A stretch of 64,000 nt of DNA from Mikania micrantha (taxonomy: Eukaryota > Streptophyta > Magnoliopsida > Asterales > Asteraceae). This document shows positions 11,131-22,020 of the stretch, in pieces. The notes beneath the pieces are model-generated. The model was not told the origin of the DNA. It did no database searches and saw only the letters and a list, made by a program, of their open reading frames with translations. The number at the start of each line of letters is the position of its first letter. Within the stretch, counting starts at the first letter, position 1. The stretch is from contig CM018695.1 in assembly GCA_009363875.1 (NCBI GenBank), positions 14,418,755 to 14,482,754 on the forward strand, read 5' to 3'. The translations under genes and the position numbers were made by a program.

Positions 11131-12377
11131 CCAAACCTTTGTATTAATCTCTCTGTTCTTCTGTTTAATTTTATTTCTAAATAATCAATCATACCATTAT
11201 GGTAAAATTCGATTATTTCATTATCTGTTAATGTTGTTGGATAAGAAATCTGTAATAATAATAATCATGTTTCTCCATCTTCATTGATTCTTTCTATAAC
11301 TTTTACTCCGGTATTATCTCTATCGGGTGCAAAAGCAATATCAAGAATGTTTTGCTGTAATTTGTATAAAATTAATGGAAATTCTATACAGATTTTTTGA
11401 GACACCAAATTCTCAAATTCTGGAAATTTATCTGTTAATGGCTTTAGATTTGATTTACACGGTGTATCGATCATTCTATATCTAAAAGCATCAAAGCTTC
11501 TAGAATATAAATCAAAGTTTTCTAACTTCTTTTCATATTTATTTAGAATCTGTGTAATTTTTGCTTCTAATATTCTTATTTGTTGTTTTAGCAATCTATT
11601 CTCTATAACAATGTGTAATTTTTGTGTATCTTTCTTACTTGCTATCAGCTCTTGCTGTAATTTTGTAATCTCTTCCTGTTGCTGTTGTATAACTTGTTCT
11701 GGATTGGCCTTAACCTTATCCGAGAATGTTTGTACACATTCTGGTTCTATATAAAATGTTAACCACAGATTTTCTCTTGCAACCTTCAGGGCTTCATTAA
11801 ATGAACAAAATCCTTTAAAAATAGGATTATAGCACTGTATATGTTTAGCAACTGTCTCCCATTTATTATAAATATCCAGTTGTGTACCTCTAAATACCAC
11901 ATAATGTGTGTATTTAGGTTTGTGTATTTTTTTGGGATTTACTAATGTTTGCTTAGCAAAGAATATACTAAGAGCATTCAAAATTTGTATTTTGAACTTA
12001 GCGACTTGTGTAAATGTCTGTATATGCCATAAGTTGTCTAACAAACACTGTTGTTTTTCTGTAAGCTTTATATTTTCCATTGGACGAAATTTTTTATGCT
12101 GTTCTTCACATTTCTGTAAAACAAAATTTCCGAATGTTCTAGTAGAATTCTGTATAACTGTTGGAAATATGTTAGCCTTTTGTGTAATTTGTGAGCTTGA
12201 CCCTTGTCTAGGGAATTTTGCAAACTTTGGCTGTATAATTGGTTCAGTTATAGAAGCTGGTAACCTTCTATGACTGTGTATAAACTGTTTTTGTTCCTCA
12301 TCAGAAGATATCTCCATTGGAGATGCACTTCTGTTAGCCTGTATAAGTTTACCCTTGCATTTAGATTTGATGTCCAT
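11131..12377 (-). pseudogene. Left-arm copy of the transactivator/viroplasmin-like gene, truncated
   Basis: It opens at 12377 and runs 370 codons to a TGA at about 11265. The right-arm copy has a glycine codon at that position, so one substitution ended the frame. Homology to the right copy continues to 11131 and then stops at the inversion junction, so the last third of the gene is absent. The start, the viroplasmin-type block (about residues 157-208) and the coiled-coil region are retained. A few percent of residues differ from the right copy. Confidence 0.75.
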
Positions 12378-12379
12378 CT

Positions 12380-14100
12380 ACACAAAAAAGTTTGTTTATA
12401 TTTCTAGATAACATATCTGCCATCCCATTATTCTTTCCTTTTATATGTTCAAAATTTATTGTATATCCTTGTCCTTGTATTATATTTTGTAAATTTACCC
12501 ATCGAGTTCTATTTACCTTTTTACTTTGATCGTTTTTTATAAATTTTACTATTGCTTCACAATCTGTTCTAACTGTAAATTCTTTTTGTAAAAATATTTT
12601 AAATTTTTCTAAAGAATTTATTAAAGCGTGTATTTCAAAATATATGCTTGTCCAGTTATTTTTTAATTTAAAATTTCCACTAGAGTAAGCACATATTTTT
12701 TCTTCTGATTTTGAACTGTATTTATTAGTTTACTGAGCAATACTGCTCCACACCCTTCTTTACGTCCATCTGTTTCTATTATTATGTAATTTGTTACTAA
12801 TGGTAATTCTAAGGGTTTAATTTCTCTTATCTTCTTTTTAATTTGTTCTATTATTTTAATATCTTCTTTATTGAAAAATCTTTGGCTATTCTTTGTAGGT
12901 TTACTATATAATGGTCCTACTAATTTTGATAAATTTGGAATAAATTTTTCTAGCATAATTTACTAATCCTAGAAAAGCCTGTATTTGTTTTAGATTTTTA
13001 AATTTTTCTAGAAATTGTAAAATTTTTGTAGAAATATGTGATTGTATTTCTATTTTCCCGTTTCCAATTTCTAACACTAAAAAAGAAATCTTTTTTTCTA
13101 AATAACTCCATTTTTCTTTTTAATATAACTATACCGGGTGTTTTTATTTCTTCAAATACCTGTTGCAGATGTTTTTCATGTTCCTGTACTGCTTCGCTTG
13201 CAACTAAAATATCATCAATGTATACTAAACAAAAATCATATTTTAAAATATATATCCATAAATCTTTGAAATATTGAGGAGCATTTTTAAAACCAAACTA
13301 AGAACACTCTATTCAAATTGTCCTTCTGAACATGTAAATGCTGTCCATTTTTTAAAATCTTCTTCTAATTTTAATTGATTATATCCTGATTTTAGATCGA
13401 ATTTTGAAAAAAATCTTTTTTTTTGTATCAACTGTATTAAATTATCTTTTTTTGGTATATATATATCCATAATCTTCTGTATTATCATTTAATCTTTTGT
13501 AATTATATACTATTCTAGCTTTTCCTCTTTTTATTTCCCATAATTTCTTACTATAAATGCTCGATCTATGAGGACTTTCGGATTTTCTAATTAATCCTTG
13601 TTCTATCATTTCTGGTATTTGTTTTTTGAATTCCTCCTTATCTATGGGACTGTATTCTATATTTGCTGTTCTAATTGTTATATCTGGGTTTTTATTTTAA
13701 ATTACATACATATGTTACTTTTGAGTTTCTAATATCTTCTCCTATTAATCCTATTTTTTCTAAATGTAATATTTTCGGATGATCTATACTTCTGTTTTAT
13801 ATCTTTTCCTTTTCTAACTCATTGTTTAAAAAATCTGTTAACAATTTTATTGTTTCATTTTGTAATAATTCTTTTCTTTGATTTATTTTTAAAAATTCTA
13901 AATTCCCTTTTTCCCCTCATTTTTCAGCAAATGTAGAAGTTTTTGTATATCTTGAAGTTGGAAAGCTATATATATGTTTACTCAATGTTATAAATTTTTT
14001 TGTTATTGTTGTTGATCCATTTAATCCTAGAATAAAATTTAATCCTATTACGAAATCCTGAGATTTTATGTGCTGTGGATTTATATTTATCTGTGGTATG
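12380..14100 (-). pseudogene. Left-arm viral reverse transcriptase-RNase H, decayed
   Basis: The minus-strand sequence mirrors the right arm. It contains the RT block with FGFKNAPQYF (near 13290), a YIDDIL catalytic box (near 13210), and the RNase H segment with ETDGRKEG (within 12956-12663). Stops and frame changes occur throughout. About 85 bp between the FGFKNAP region and YIDD are kept here but missing from the right arm. At 14100 it is interrupted by a hAT element. Confidence 0.75.
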
Positions 14101-14861
14101 CAATGTTTTTAAAACCGGACCGGACATCGAACCGGTTTCTTAACTGGTTATCGGTTGGACCGGTCGGACCGGTTAGACCGGATTTAAGAACCGGATGAAA
14201 TTATAAATATCATATAAATATATGTAAGTTGGATGATTTAATTTTAAAGTAAAAAAACTTTTGGTAGACAAATAATAAATAAAACTAGCCTGATAGGCCT
14301 CCTATTTATATATATATACAAAGTTTACTTGTACGAAAAATAAATAAAGCAATCAACTGACTTTACTTTTACCCTTTTTACTTTTACACATCCCTAAACA
14401 CTCAACCCCTCATCTTCTCTACCTACCCTTCCCACCTCCACAATGATGCAGTTTTTAATTTTCCTCCTTTCCTCCGCCGGATGAAGAATGCTACAAACCC
14501 AAGGCGTTTGAAACTCCAAATCGGCTTCACTTCGCCGCCGCTACCCGAAGTTGAATCAATCTTCACCACCGACCTGATTGGTCTCAACCGGTCCGACGGA
14601 TTTATGGATACATCGGAGATATGGATAAGGCTGCAGCAACTTCACTGTGGTATTTTCTGCCGGAACGATTGTTACTGTAATCTTCAACCATCAGAAACTG
14701 GTTGAACTGAACCGCCGGTTCCTCGGTTAGACCGCCGGTCTCCGGTCAAACCGGCCGGTTCTCCCCAAAACGGTTCTGAGCACATAACCGGACCGTTTGA
14801 ATGACCGAATCCCGGTCCGACCGGTCCAACCGGCCGGTCCGGTCCGGGTTTGAAAACGTTG
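14101..14861. mobile_element. Non-autonomous hAT element (761 bp) inserted in the left viral arm
   Basis: It is flanked by a perfect 8-bp duplication GTGGTATG (14093-14100 and 14862-14869). The ends are inverted repeats (CAATGTTTTTAAAACCGGAC and, inverted from the other end, CAACGTTTTCAAACCCGGAC). The matching right-arm sequence has an uninterrupted site. The interior is full of CCGG/ACCGGT motifs near both ends. A 74-codon open frame (14481-14705) has no recognisable domain. No transposase is present. Confidence 0.88.
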
Positions 14862-14869
14862 GTGGTATG

Positions 14870-15345
14870 TCATATTTTATACTATAATTTCCTAAAAAAT
14901 CTAAGAACTGTATTCCTACAGGTTCTAAATAGTGTGTTATATTTATTAATCTGTCTTCTGATGTTCTTGTTACTAGTTTATATGCTAATTGTTTATGATA
15001 TTGTATTGGTGCTAGACTATATGATATTAAACTCTTTGTTGCACCGGTATCTATTAGGGCAGTTAAATCTAAAAATTTATTTGCATCTAACCATAGTCGG
15101 CATTGTATATTTATCATGTTAATTGATCCTTGTGTTTGTATATATGTTTTCTCACTTTCTGTGGACATTTGATTTATTTCTATTTCTTTTTTCTTAAAGA
15201 TTAAATCTTCTATATTATTTATTTTATTTTCTAATGCTTGTGATCTTATTTCCATATTATTTAATTTTTCTTCTATTCCTTGTAATTTAAATTTTTGCAA
15301 TTCTGTTATTAACTCTATTTTTTTCCAATTTCTCATTTTTATCAT
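14870..15345 (-). pseudogene. Left-arm viral aspartic protease region
   Basis: A coiled-coil-like, Lys/Glu/Asn-rich lead is followed by an aspartic protease signature (LIDTGATKSLIS). This is the segment between coat protein and RT in pararetroviruses. The reading frame runs into the hAT element at 14861 and ends there. An overlapping upstream frame (15547-15287) is offset, so a frame change lies near 15290-15345. Confidence 0.75.
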
Positions 15346-15741
15346 TTTTCTTTTGTTTTGTTTCTATTTCTTTATTATTTTCTATATTATATAATTCTTT
15401 TATGCATAAATAGCATATTTCTTTAAAACATATATTACATTGTGATCGTTTTTCTATACTAGAATAATATCCACAATTAAAGCATTTTATGTAATTATTA
15501 CCTCTTTTATGATTCCAATCATGTTTACAACTTTCTTCTGTGTTCATGTATGTATATGTTATTTTTGTTATTGGTTTATCTTCATCGCTATAAATACTAT
15601 ATATAGATTCATTTTCAGTATTGTCCGTTTCTATTGCTTCTATTTCATATTCATTTAATTGTTCTATTAGAGTACTTCTCTCTGCATTTTTATTTTTATT
15701 TGGACATTTATTTGCCAGATGTTTTTCATCTCCACAAATAA
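15287..15741 (-). pseudogene. Viral coat-protein C-terminus with Cys-rich motifs
   Basis: The minus-strand reading frame begins at the inversion centre inside a CCHC-type knuckle (CGDEKHLANKC remains; the first Cys pair is cut off). It continues through an acidic linker to a second Cys-rich block, CFNC-11-CNIC-4-CYLC, of the pattern CX2CX11CX2CX4CX2C. A knuckle plus this second block is known between coat protein and protease of badnavirus-like pararetroviruses. This segment is present only once, at the centre of the inverted repeat. Confidence 0.65.
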
Positions 15742-16870
15742 AAAAATGAGAAATTGGAAAAAATAGAGTTAATAACAGAATTGCAAAAATTCAAATTACA
15801 AGGAATAGAAGAAAAATTAAATAATATGGAAATAAGATCACAAGCATTAGAAAATAAAATAAATAATATAGAAGATTTAATCTTTAAGAAAAAAGAAATA
15901 GAAATAAATCAAATGTCCACAGAAAGTGAGAAAACATATATACAATCACAAGGATCAATTAACATGATAAATATACAATGCCGACTATGGTTAGATGCAA
16001 ATAAATTTTTAGATTTAACTACACTAATAGATACCGGTGCAACAAAGAGTTTAATATCATATAGTCTAGCACCAATACAATATCATAAACAATCTATAAC
16101 TTATAATAAATAAGTAACTCAAATGCCACTTGTCAAAATTTTAAACCACTCATGCCACTTGTCAAAATTTTAAACCATTTTTGACATGTGTCACATCCTT
16201 ATTATCATATTCAATTCTCTTTCCTATTAAATGCACATATATTCTCTTTATTAAATATAAATAATTAAATTAGATGTTAATTATCAATTATTTTAGTTAT
16301 ACATTTTTATATCCATAAAAAATAGATTTCGAAAAAAAATTTATATAAAACAATTTTTCTAAAAGTAAACAAAAACCATAAGTTTAAACAACAAGATTTC
16401 TATATATAAAATTCTATTTTTTAAACAATTTCAAAAATGAAATGTTAAAAATAAATTTTAAAAAAAAAACAGAAAGCTAAAAAAAATGGTATTGTTGTTT
16501 TGTTATTTAAGATATGTATATATACATAAAATCAATCATATATCTTTTATATCAAAAATTGTTTTTTAAATCCTATATTTTTATTAGTTACTATATAATA
16601 TTTTTTTATATAATCCGTGTAATACACGGGTTATTAACCTAGTTAGCATATAAACTAGTAACAAGAACAGCAGAAGACAGATTAATAAATATAACACACT
16701 ATTTAGAACCTGTAGGAATACTGTTTTTAGATTTTTCAGGAAATTATAGTATAAAATATGACATACCACATATAAATATAAATCCACAGCACATAAAATC
16801 TCAGGATTTCGTAATAGGATTAAATTTTATTCTAGGATTAAATGGATCAATAACAATAACAAAAAAATTT
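15742..16870 (+). pseudogene. Right-arm viral protease region, split by a Helitron
   Basis: From about 15742 the plus strand repeats the left-arm protease segment (frame 15754-16113, with LIDTGATKSLIS). A Helitron occupies 16093-16642. The viral sequence then resumes at 16643 and continues toward RT, ending in decayed sequence near 16870-16930. Confidence 0.75.
16093..16642 (+). mobile_element. Non-autonomous Helitron (550 bp) in the right viral arm
   Basis: It starts TCTATAAC and ends CCTAG, between host A and T, with no target duplication. Just before the 3' end is a hairpin (CCGTGT-AAT-ACACGG). The left viral arm carries the uninterrupted insertion site, which fixes the boundaries. The interior is AT-rich and non-coding. 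Related copies are at 53560-53989 and 57189-57538. Confidence 0.88.
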
Positions 16871-18400
16871 ATAACATTAAGTTAACATATATATAGCTTT
16901 CCAACTTCAAGATATACAAAAACTTCTACATTTGCTGAAAAAAGAGGGGAAAAAGGGAATTTAGAATTTTTAAAAATAAATCAAAGAAAAGAATTATTAC
17001 AAAATGAAACAATAAAACTGTTAACAGATTTTTTAAACAGTGAGTTAGAAAAAGGAAAAGATATAAGCAGAAGTATAAATCATCCGAAAATATTACATTT
17101 AGAAAAAATAGGATTAATAGGAGAAGATATTAGAAACTCAAAAGTAACATATGTATGTAAATTTAAAATAAAAAACCCAGATATAACAATTAGAACAACA
17201 AATATAGAATACAGTCCCATAGATAAGGAGGAATTCAAAAAACAAATACCAGAAATGATAGAACAAGGATTAATTAGAAAATCCGAAAGTCCTCTTAGAT
17301 CAGCATCATTTATAGTAAGAAATTATGGGGAAATAAAAAAAGGAAAAGCTAGAATAGTATATAATTACAAAAGATTAAATGATAATACAGAAGATGATGG
17401 ATATAATATACCAAACAAAGATAATTTAATACAGTTGATACAAAAGAAAAAGATTTTTTCAAAATTTGATATAAAATCAGGATATAATCAAATAAAATTA
17501 GAAGAAGATTTTAAAAAATGGACATCATTTACATGTTCAGAAGGACAATTTAAATGAAACAGTATACATTGATGATATTTTAGTTGCAAGCAAAACAGTA
17601 CATGAACATGAAAAACATCTCCAACAGGTATTTGAAGAAATAAAAACACACGGTATAGTTATATCAAAAAGAAAAATGGAGTTATTTGGAAAAAAAGATT
17701 TCTTTTTTAGGGTTAGAAATTGGAAACAGAAAAATAGAATTACAATCACGTATTTCTACAAAAATTTTTAATTTCCAGAAAATTTGAAAATCTAAAACAA
17801 ATACAGGTTTTTCTAGGATTAGTAAATTATGCTAGAAAATTTATTTTAAATTTATCAAAATTAGTAGGACCATTATATAGTAAAACTACAAAGAATGGCC
17901 AAAGATTTTTCAATAAAGAAGATATTAAAATAATAGAACAAATTAAAAAGAAGATAAGAGAAATTAAACCCTTAGAATTACCATTAGTAACAGATTACAT
18001 AATAATAGAAACAGATGGATGTAAAAAAGGGTGGGGAGCAGTATTGCTCAGTAAACCTAATAAATACAGTTCAAAATCAGAAGAAAAAATATGTGCTTAC
18101 TCTAGTGGAAATTTTAAATCAAAAAATAACTGGACAAGCATAGATTTTGAAATACAAGCTTTAATAAATTCTTTAGAAAAATTTAAAATATTTTTATAAA
18201 AAGAATTTACAGTTAGAACAGATTGTGAAGCAATAGTAAAATTTATAAAAAACGATCAAAGTAAAAAGGTAAATAGAACTCGATGGGTAAATTTACAAAA
18301 TATAATACAAGGACAAGGATATACAATAAATTTTGAACATATAAAAGGAAAGAATAATAGGATGGCACATATGTTATCAAGAAATATAAAGAAACTTTTT
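16871..18400 (+). pseudogene. Right-arm viral reverse transcriptase-RNase H, decayed
   Basis: A fingers/palm segment (17255-17557) has ARIVYNYKRLN, FDIKSGYNQIKL and a WTSFTCSEGQF end. It is followed directly by the YIDDILVAS box near 17563 because about 85 bp present in the left arm are missing. Downstream RNase H has ETDGCKKGWG, DFEIQALINS, a stop at about 18200, RTDCEAIVKF and a terminal MLSR. Frameshifts and stops make it non-functional. The enzyme would copy pregenomic RNA to DNA. Confidence 0.78.
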
Positions 18401-18407
18401 TGTGTAG

Positions 18408-20162
18408 ATGGACATCAAATCTAAAGGCAAGGGTAAACTTATACAGGCTAACAGAAGTGCATCTCCAATGGAGATATCTTCCGATGAGGAACAAAAACAG
18501 TTTATACATAGTCATAGAAGGTTACCGGCTTCTATAACTGGACCGATTATACAGCCAAAGTTTGCAAAATTTCCTGGACAAGGGTCAACCTCACAAATTA
18601 CACAAAAGGCTAACAGATTTCCAACAATTATACGGAATTCTACTATAACATTCGGAAATTTTGTTTTACAGAAATGTGAAGAACAACATAAAAAATTTTG
18701 TCCAATGGAAAATATAAAGCTTACAGAAAAACAACAGTGTTTGTTAGACAACTTATGGCATATACAGACATTTACACAAGCCGCTAACTTCAAAATACAA
18801 ATTTTGAATGCTCTTAGTATATACTTTGCTGAGCAAACATTAGTAAATCCCGAAAAAATACACAAACCTAAATACACACATTATGTGGTATTTAGAGGTA
18901 CACAACTGGGTATTTATAATAAATGGGAGACAGTTGCTAAACATATACAGTGCTATAATCCTATATTTAAAGGATTTTGCTCATTTAATGAAGCCTTGAA
19001 GGTTGCAAGAGAAAACCTGGGGTTACCATTTTATATAGAACCAGAAAGTGTACAAACATTCTCGGATAAGGTTAAGGCCAATCCAGAACAAGTTATACAA
19101 CAGCAACAGGAAGAGATTACAAAATTACAGGAAGAGCTTATAGCAAGTAAGAAAGATACACAGAAATTACACATTGTTATAGAGAATAGATTGCTAAAAC
19201 AGCAAATAAGAATATTAGAAGCAAAAAATACACAGATTCTAGACAAATATGAAAAGAAGTTAGAAAACTTTGATCTATATTCTAGAAGCTTTGATGCTTT
19301 TAGATATAGAATGATCGATACACCGTGGAAATCAAATCTAAAGCCATTAACAGATAAATTTCCAGAATTTGAGAATTTGGCGTCTCAGAAAATCTGTATA
19401 GAATTTCCATTAATTTTATACAAATTACAGCAAAACATTCTTGATATCGCTTTTGCACCCGATAGAGATAATACCGGAGTAAAAGTTATAGAAAGAATCA
19501 ATGAAGATGGAGAAACAGGATTATTATTATTACAGATTTCTTATCCAACAACATTAACAGATAATGAAATAATCGAATTTTACCATAATGGTATGATTGA
19601 TTATTTAGAAATAAAATTAAACAGAAGAACAGAGAGATTAATACAAAGGTTTGGAGATAAGTTTCTTGAGATTGTTGGAAATATCTCTACACATTCAAGG
19701 GATCCAATAATAGGTTGTAAAATATTTTCATCCTTCCCATATATGGATGAATACAGTTATAAACCTGCTAGAAAGAGAATATTTGTCTCTCACAGAATAT
19801 ATTTGCATCATTATCTAAAAGATCTAGCAGTAAATGTTGATATTGATTTTGGAAATCTTTCATGGGTGAATGAATTGTTTAATGAACCCATTATTGAACA
19901 AGAGTTCTCAGAATTCTTCAGAAAACACCAACAGACTCCTAAATTACCAGCAAGTTTTAGATGGCAAAACTATGCTTTACTAGGAGAAGGACACTATATA
20001 CAAATTTATGCACATGAAAACTGGAAAATGCTTCTACCATTCGCATTAGAAGGTGAAGAATTAGAATTAGAGCATATTATCAACAAAGAAGATGATAATA
20101 GCCCAGAATCACCACACTCTGGGGACAACATTAGCATTCCAGAAACTCACAGAGATTTCTAG
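18408..20162 (+). CDS. Transactivator/viroplasmin-like protein of an endogenous caulimovirid, frame intact
   Basis: An uninterrupted 584-codon frame begins ATG immediately after the RNase H end, the usual position of the last large caulimovirid gene. Residues about 157-208 (HYVVFRGTQLGIYNKW ... FNEALKVARENLG) resemble the caulimovirus viroplasmin domain, a fold shared with the N-terminal domain of RNase H1. Residues about 225-290 are Gln/Glu/Lys-rich and coiled-coil-like. The C-terminus is acidic. In the family this protein forms inclusion bodies and promotes translation reinitiation on polycistronic viral RNA. It is the only long viral frame here without a stop. Whether it is expressed is unknown, and no plant promoter is evident upstream. 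Confidence 0.7.
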   Translation: MDIKSKGKGKLIQANRSASPMEISSDEEQKQFIHSHRRLPASITGPIIQPKFAKFPGQGSTSQITQKANRFPTIIRNSTITFGNFVLQKCEEQHKKFCPMENIKLTEKQQCLLDNLWHIQTFTQAANFKIQILNALSIYFAEQTLVNPEKIHKPKYTHYVVFRGTQLGIYNKWETVAKHIQCYNPIFKGFCSFNEALKVARENLGLPFYIEPESVQTFSDKVKANPEQVIQQQQEEITKLQEELIASKKDTQKLHIVIENRLLKQQIRILEAKNTQILDKYEKKLENFDLYSRSFDAFRYRMIDTPWKSNLKPLTDKFPEFENLASQKICIEFPLILYKLQQNILDIAFAPDRDNTGVKVIERINEDGETGLLLLQISYPTTLTDNEIIEFYHNGMIDYLEIKLNRRTERLIQRFGDKFLEIVGNISTHSRDPIIGCKIFSSFPYMDEYSYKPARKRIFVSHRIYLHHYLKDLAVNVDIDFGNLSWVNELFNEPIIEQEFSEFFRKHQQTPKLPASFRWQNYALLGEGHYIQIYAHENWKMLLPFALEGEELELEHIINKEDDNSPESPHSGDNISIPETHRDF

Positions 20163-20310
20163 AAGAAGTCGTCAGGAATGACGCCTACACAGATAAAAAC
20201 AAAAGAAGACAGCGAGCATCAACAGACAGCCAGACATAATCTGATTTTACTTTTGCTTTTACTTTCTGAAAATAATTTTGTGTACTTTTTAATCTTAGTC
20301 GTTCTTTTTG
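20163..20310 (+). other. Possible viral intergenic/promoter remnant
   Basis: It follows the transactivator stop. A TGACG motif (the core of as-1-type sites in caulimovirus promoters) occurs near 20179, followed by A/C-rich sequence. It is too short and worn to identify a TATA box or polyadenylation site with confidence. Confidence 0.3.
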
Positions 20311-20319
20311 CATGGTTCG

Positions 20320-20647
20320 TTCTTGAGTTATAACCATAACAAAAGGAATTTTTTTTAACTTGGTAGTTAACTAAAACCGACTTTAACTACTAACATAAAA
20401 GGCGAAATGCACCAAAAATGTCAATAAGTGATTCATTTGTTTTGAAGAGTTTTATTTTATAATCACTCTATCTCACTTAAATTCTTAAAAGCTACCAATG
20501 TGGGACAAAGTGATAACACAAACAAACATTTAGATTAGAATTAAAAAGTTGTATCATATGTTATAAGAGTTGTAAAACTCTTAATTTTAAGAGATTTAAG
20601 CAAATTACTATTTTGTCCTTCTTATATGTATTATATAGTAGTATAGA
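20320..20647 (-). mobile_element. Truncated relative of the repeat at 39347-39749 (Helitron-like)
   Basis: The reverse complement closely matches 39347 to about 39690 over some 300 bp, including the stretch around TTTGTCC and the paired AAGAGT/ACTCTT segments. Read on the minus strand it begins A|TCTATA, like Helitron 5' ends. The 3' end with CTAG is not found, so it is truncated. Confidence 0.6.
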
Positions 20648-20661
20648 TATATATATATATA

Positions 20662-21597
20662 GGGGAAGGTTAAAAATATAACCCACTAAATGCGCGCTAA
20701 CCCAAATAACTTTGACAAGATGAACCCGAATCCTGGATTTCTTTTTTTAAACATCATTGTAACACATTTTGAACACCATGTTATTTTATGAGATTGGGCT
20801 AATTCTTTTTCGTTTGAGATCCTACATCACTGTAGTAATGTAACACAAAATGAAGTAATGTAACACAAAATGAAGTGTTATATTGTTAGAGAAAAAAAAT
20901 CAAAATAATGTGTTATATTACATCACTGTAATTTATCATTGTAATTATAATTGTTAGAGAAAAAGTAAAATAATGTGTTATATTAATTACATCACTGTAA
21001 TTTATCATTGTTAGAAAAAAATTTAAAATAATGTGTTATATTTATGCTCGTTATATCGATGTTAATAATGGGCAATGAGAAAAAAAATTAAAAAAACTAG
21101 TCAACATTATAACGGGAATTAAAGAGAAAATTACATCACTGTAAATAATGTGTTACGTCACCGTTAATTATGTCATTGTAAATTACTTTATTTTGTGTTA
21201 CATTACTTCATTTTGTATTACATTACTGTAATTTACCATTGTTAGAAAAAATTTCTAATTAATTTGCTATCGTTAAGCTCGTTACAATGATGTAAATACA
21301 TGACATCAAAAAAAATAAAAAAAAAACTAGTCGAGACTATAACGAAATTAAAGAGAAAAATGAGACGAGTATAATGGTGCAATTTTTTTAAAAAAATAAT
21401 ATAGTATAAAAAAGTTATGAATGTTTAAAAAAAAAGGGGTAAACTTTATATAAATAACAAATGTCCTAAATGCCCTTCATACTAAAGACAAAAGAATTGA
21501 TACGTGGCACGATCCTATACATTTACCTTTTTCAAGTAACCATTGGATGATGGTTAATGGGTTGTAACAAAAGATGAGGGTTATCAAAAATTCCATG

Positions 21598-21600
<3 letters not shown>
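20662..21600. mobile_element. MITE-like element with about 23-bp imperfect terminal inverted repeats
   Basis: The left end, GGGGAAGG followed by TTAAAAATATAACCC, mirrors the right end, GGGTTATCAAAAATTCCATGCCC (21578-21600), when inverted. Both ends are flanked by TATA. The interior repeats a module containing ATGTGTTATATTACATCACTG several times, with palindromic AATGAAGT/TTCATT stretches. Non-coding. Confidence 0.6.

Positions 21601-21649
<49 letters not shown>
21601..21649. repeat. (TA)n microsatellite
   Basis: About 48 bases of alternating T/A at the end of the MITE-like element. It is followed by AT-rich sequence to 22000 in which I see nothing else. Confidence 0.9.
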
Positions 21650-21652
<3 letters not shown>

Positions 21653-22020
21653 ATAATAAAAATTAATTCTGTCTAAAAAAATTAAGTTAGCAAATTTTAC
21701 ATTTTTTGTATTTTGATCAGAAATAAAAAACAACAAAGATAACATGATTAAATTATAAACTTAATTTGATTTTCAACTAATATTACTATATTAGCTTTCA
21801 ATCAAACATGCTGTTATACTTTATTTCTTATTCAACTTTAATATTAATAAACTTTTTCTTCAAGATTTTCTGGTCTTTATAAAAAATTGGCGATGAGTTT
21901 TTTTTTTTTTTTTACCAGACTAACAAAGAAAATATATTGACACTAGCAAGAAGTTAGAAGAAAATACAAGTAGATGCAAGTTGTTAACAATTCAATGAAA
22001 CTAAAAGTGAGAAGACACAC

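Larger units (their letters stand above)
10085..20300. mobile_element. Endogenous caulimovirid (pararetrovirus), rearranged as an inverted repeat
   Basis: The block is A-rich in its coding sense. It encodes a movement-protein-like fragment, a Cys-rich coat/protease region, aspartic protease, RT, RNase H and a transactivator/viroplasmin-like protein, which is the Caulimoviridae gene set. The left part of the block (10085-11130) is plus-sense. The segment 11131 to about 15340 is minus-sense, and about 15742-19654 repeats it in plus sense. The roughly 400-bp centre holds sequence present only once. There are no LTRs or terminal repeats, as expected for illegitimate integration of viral DNA. Stops, frameshifts and two later insertions show that it is old. 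Confidence 0.85.

Noticed and set aside
14481..14705. 74-codon frame inside the hAT element as a captured gene
   Set aside because: No recognisable domain, and it starts and ends in repeat sequence.
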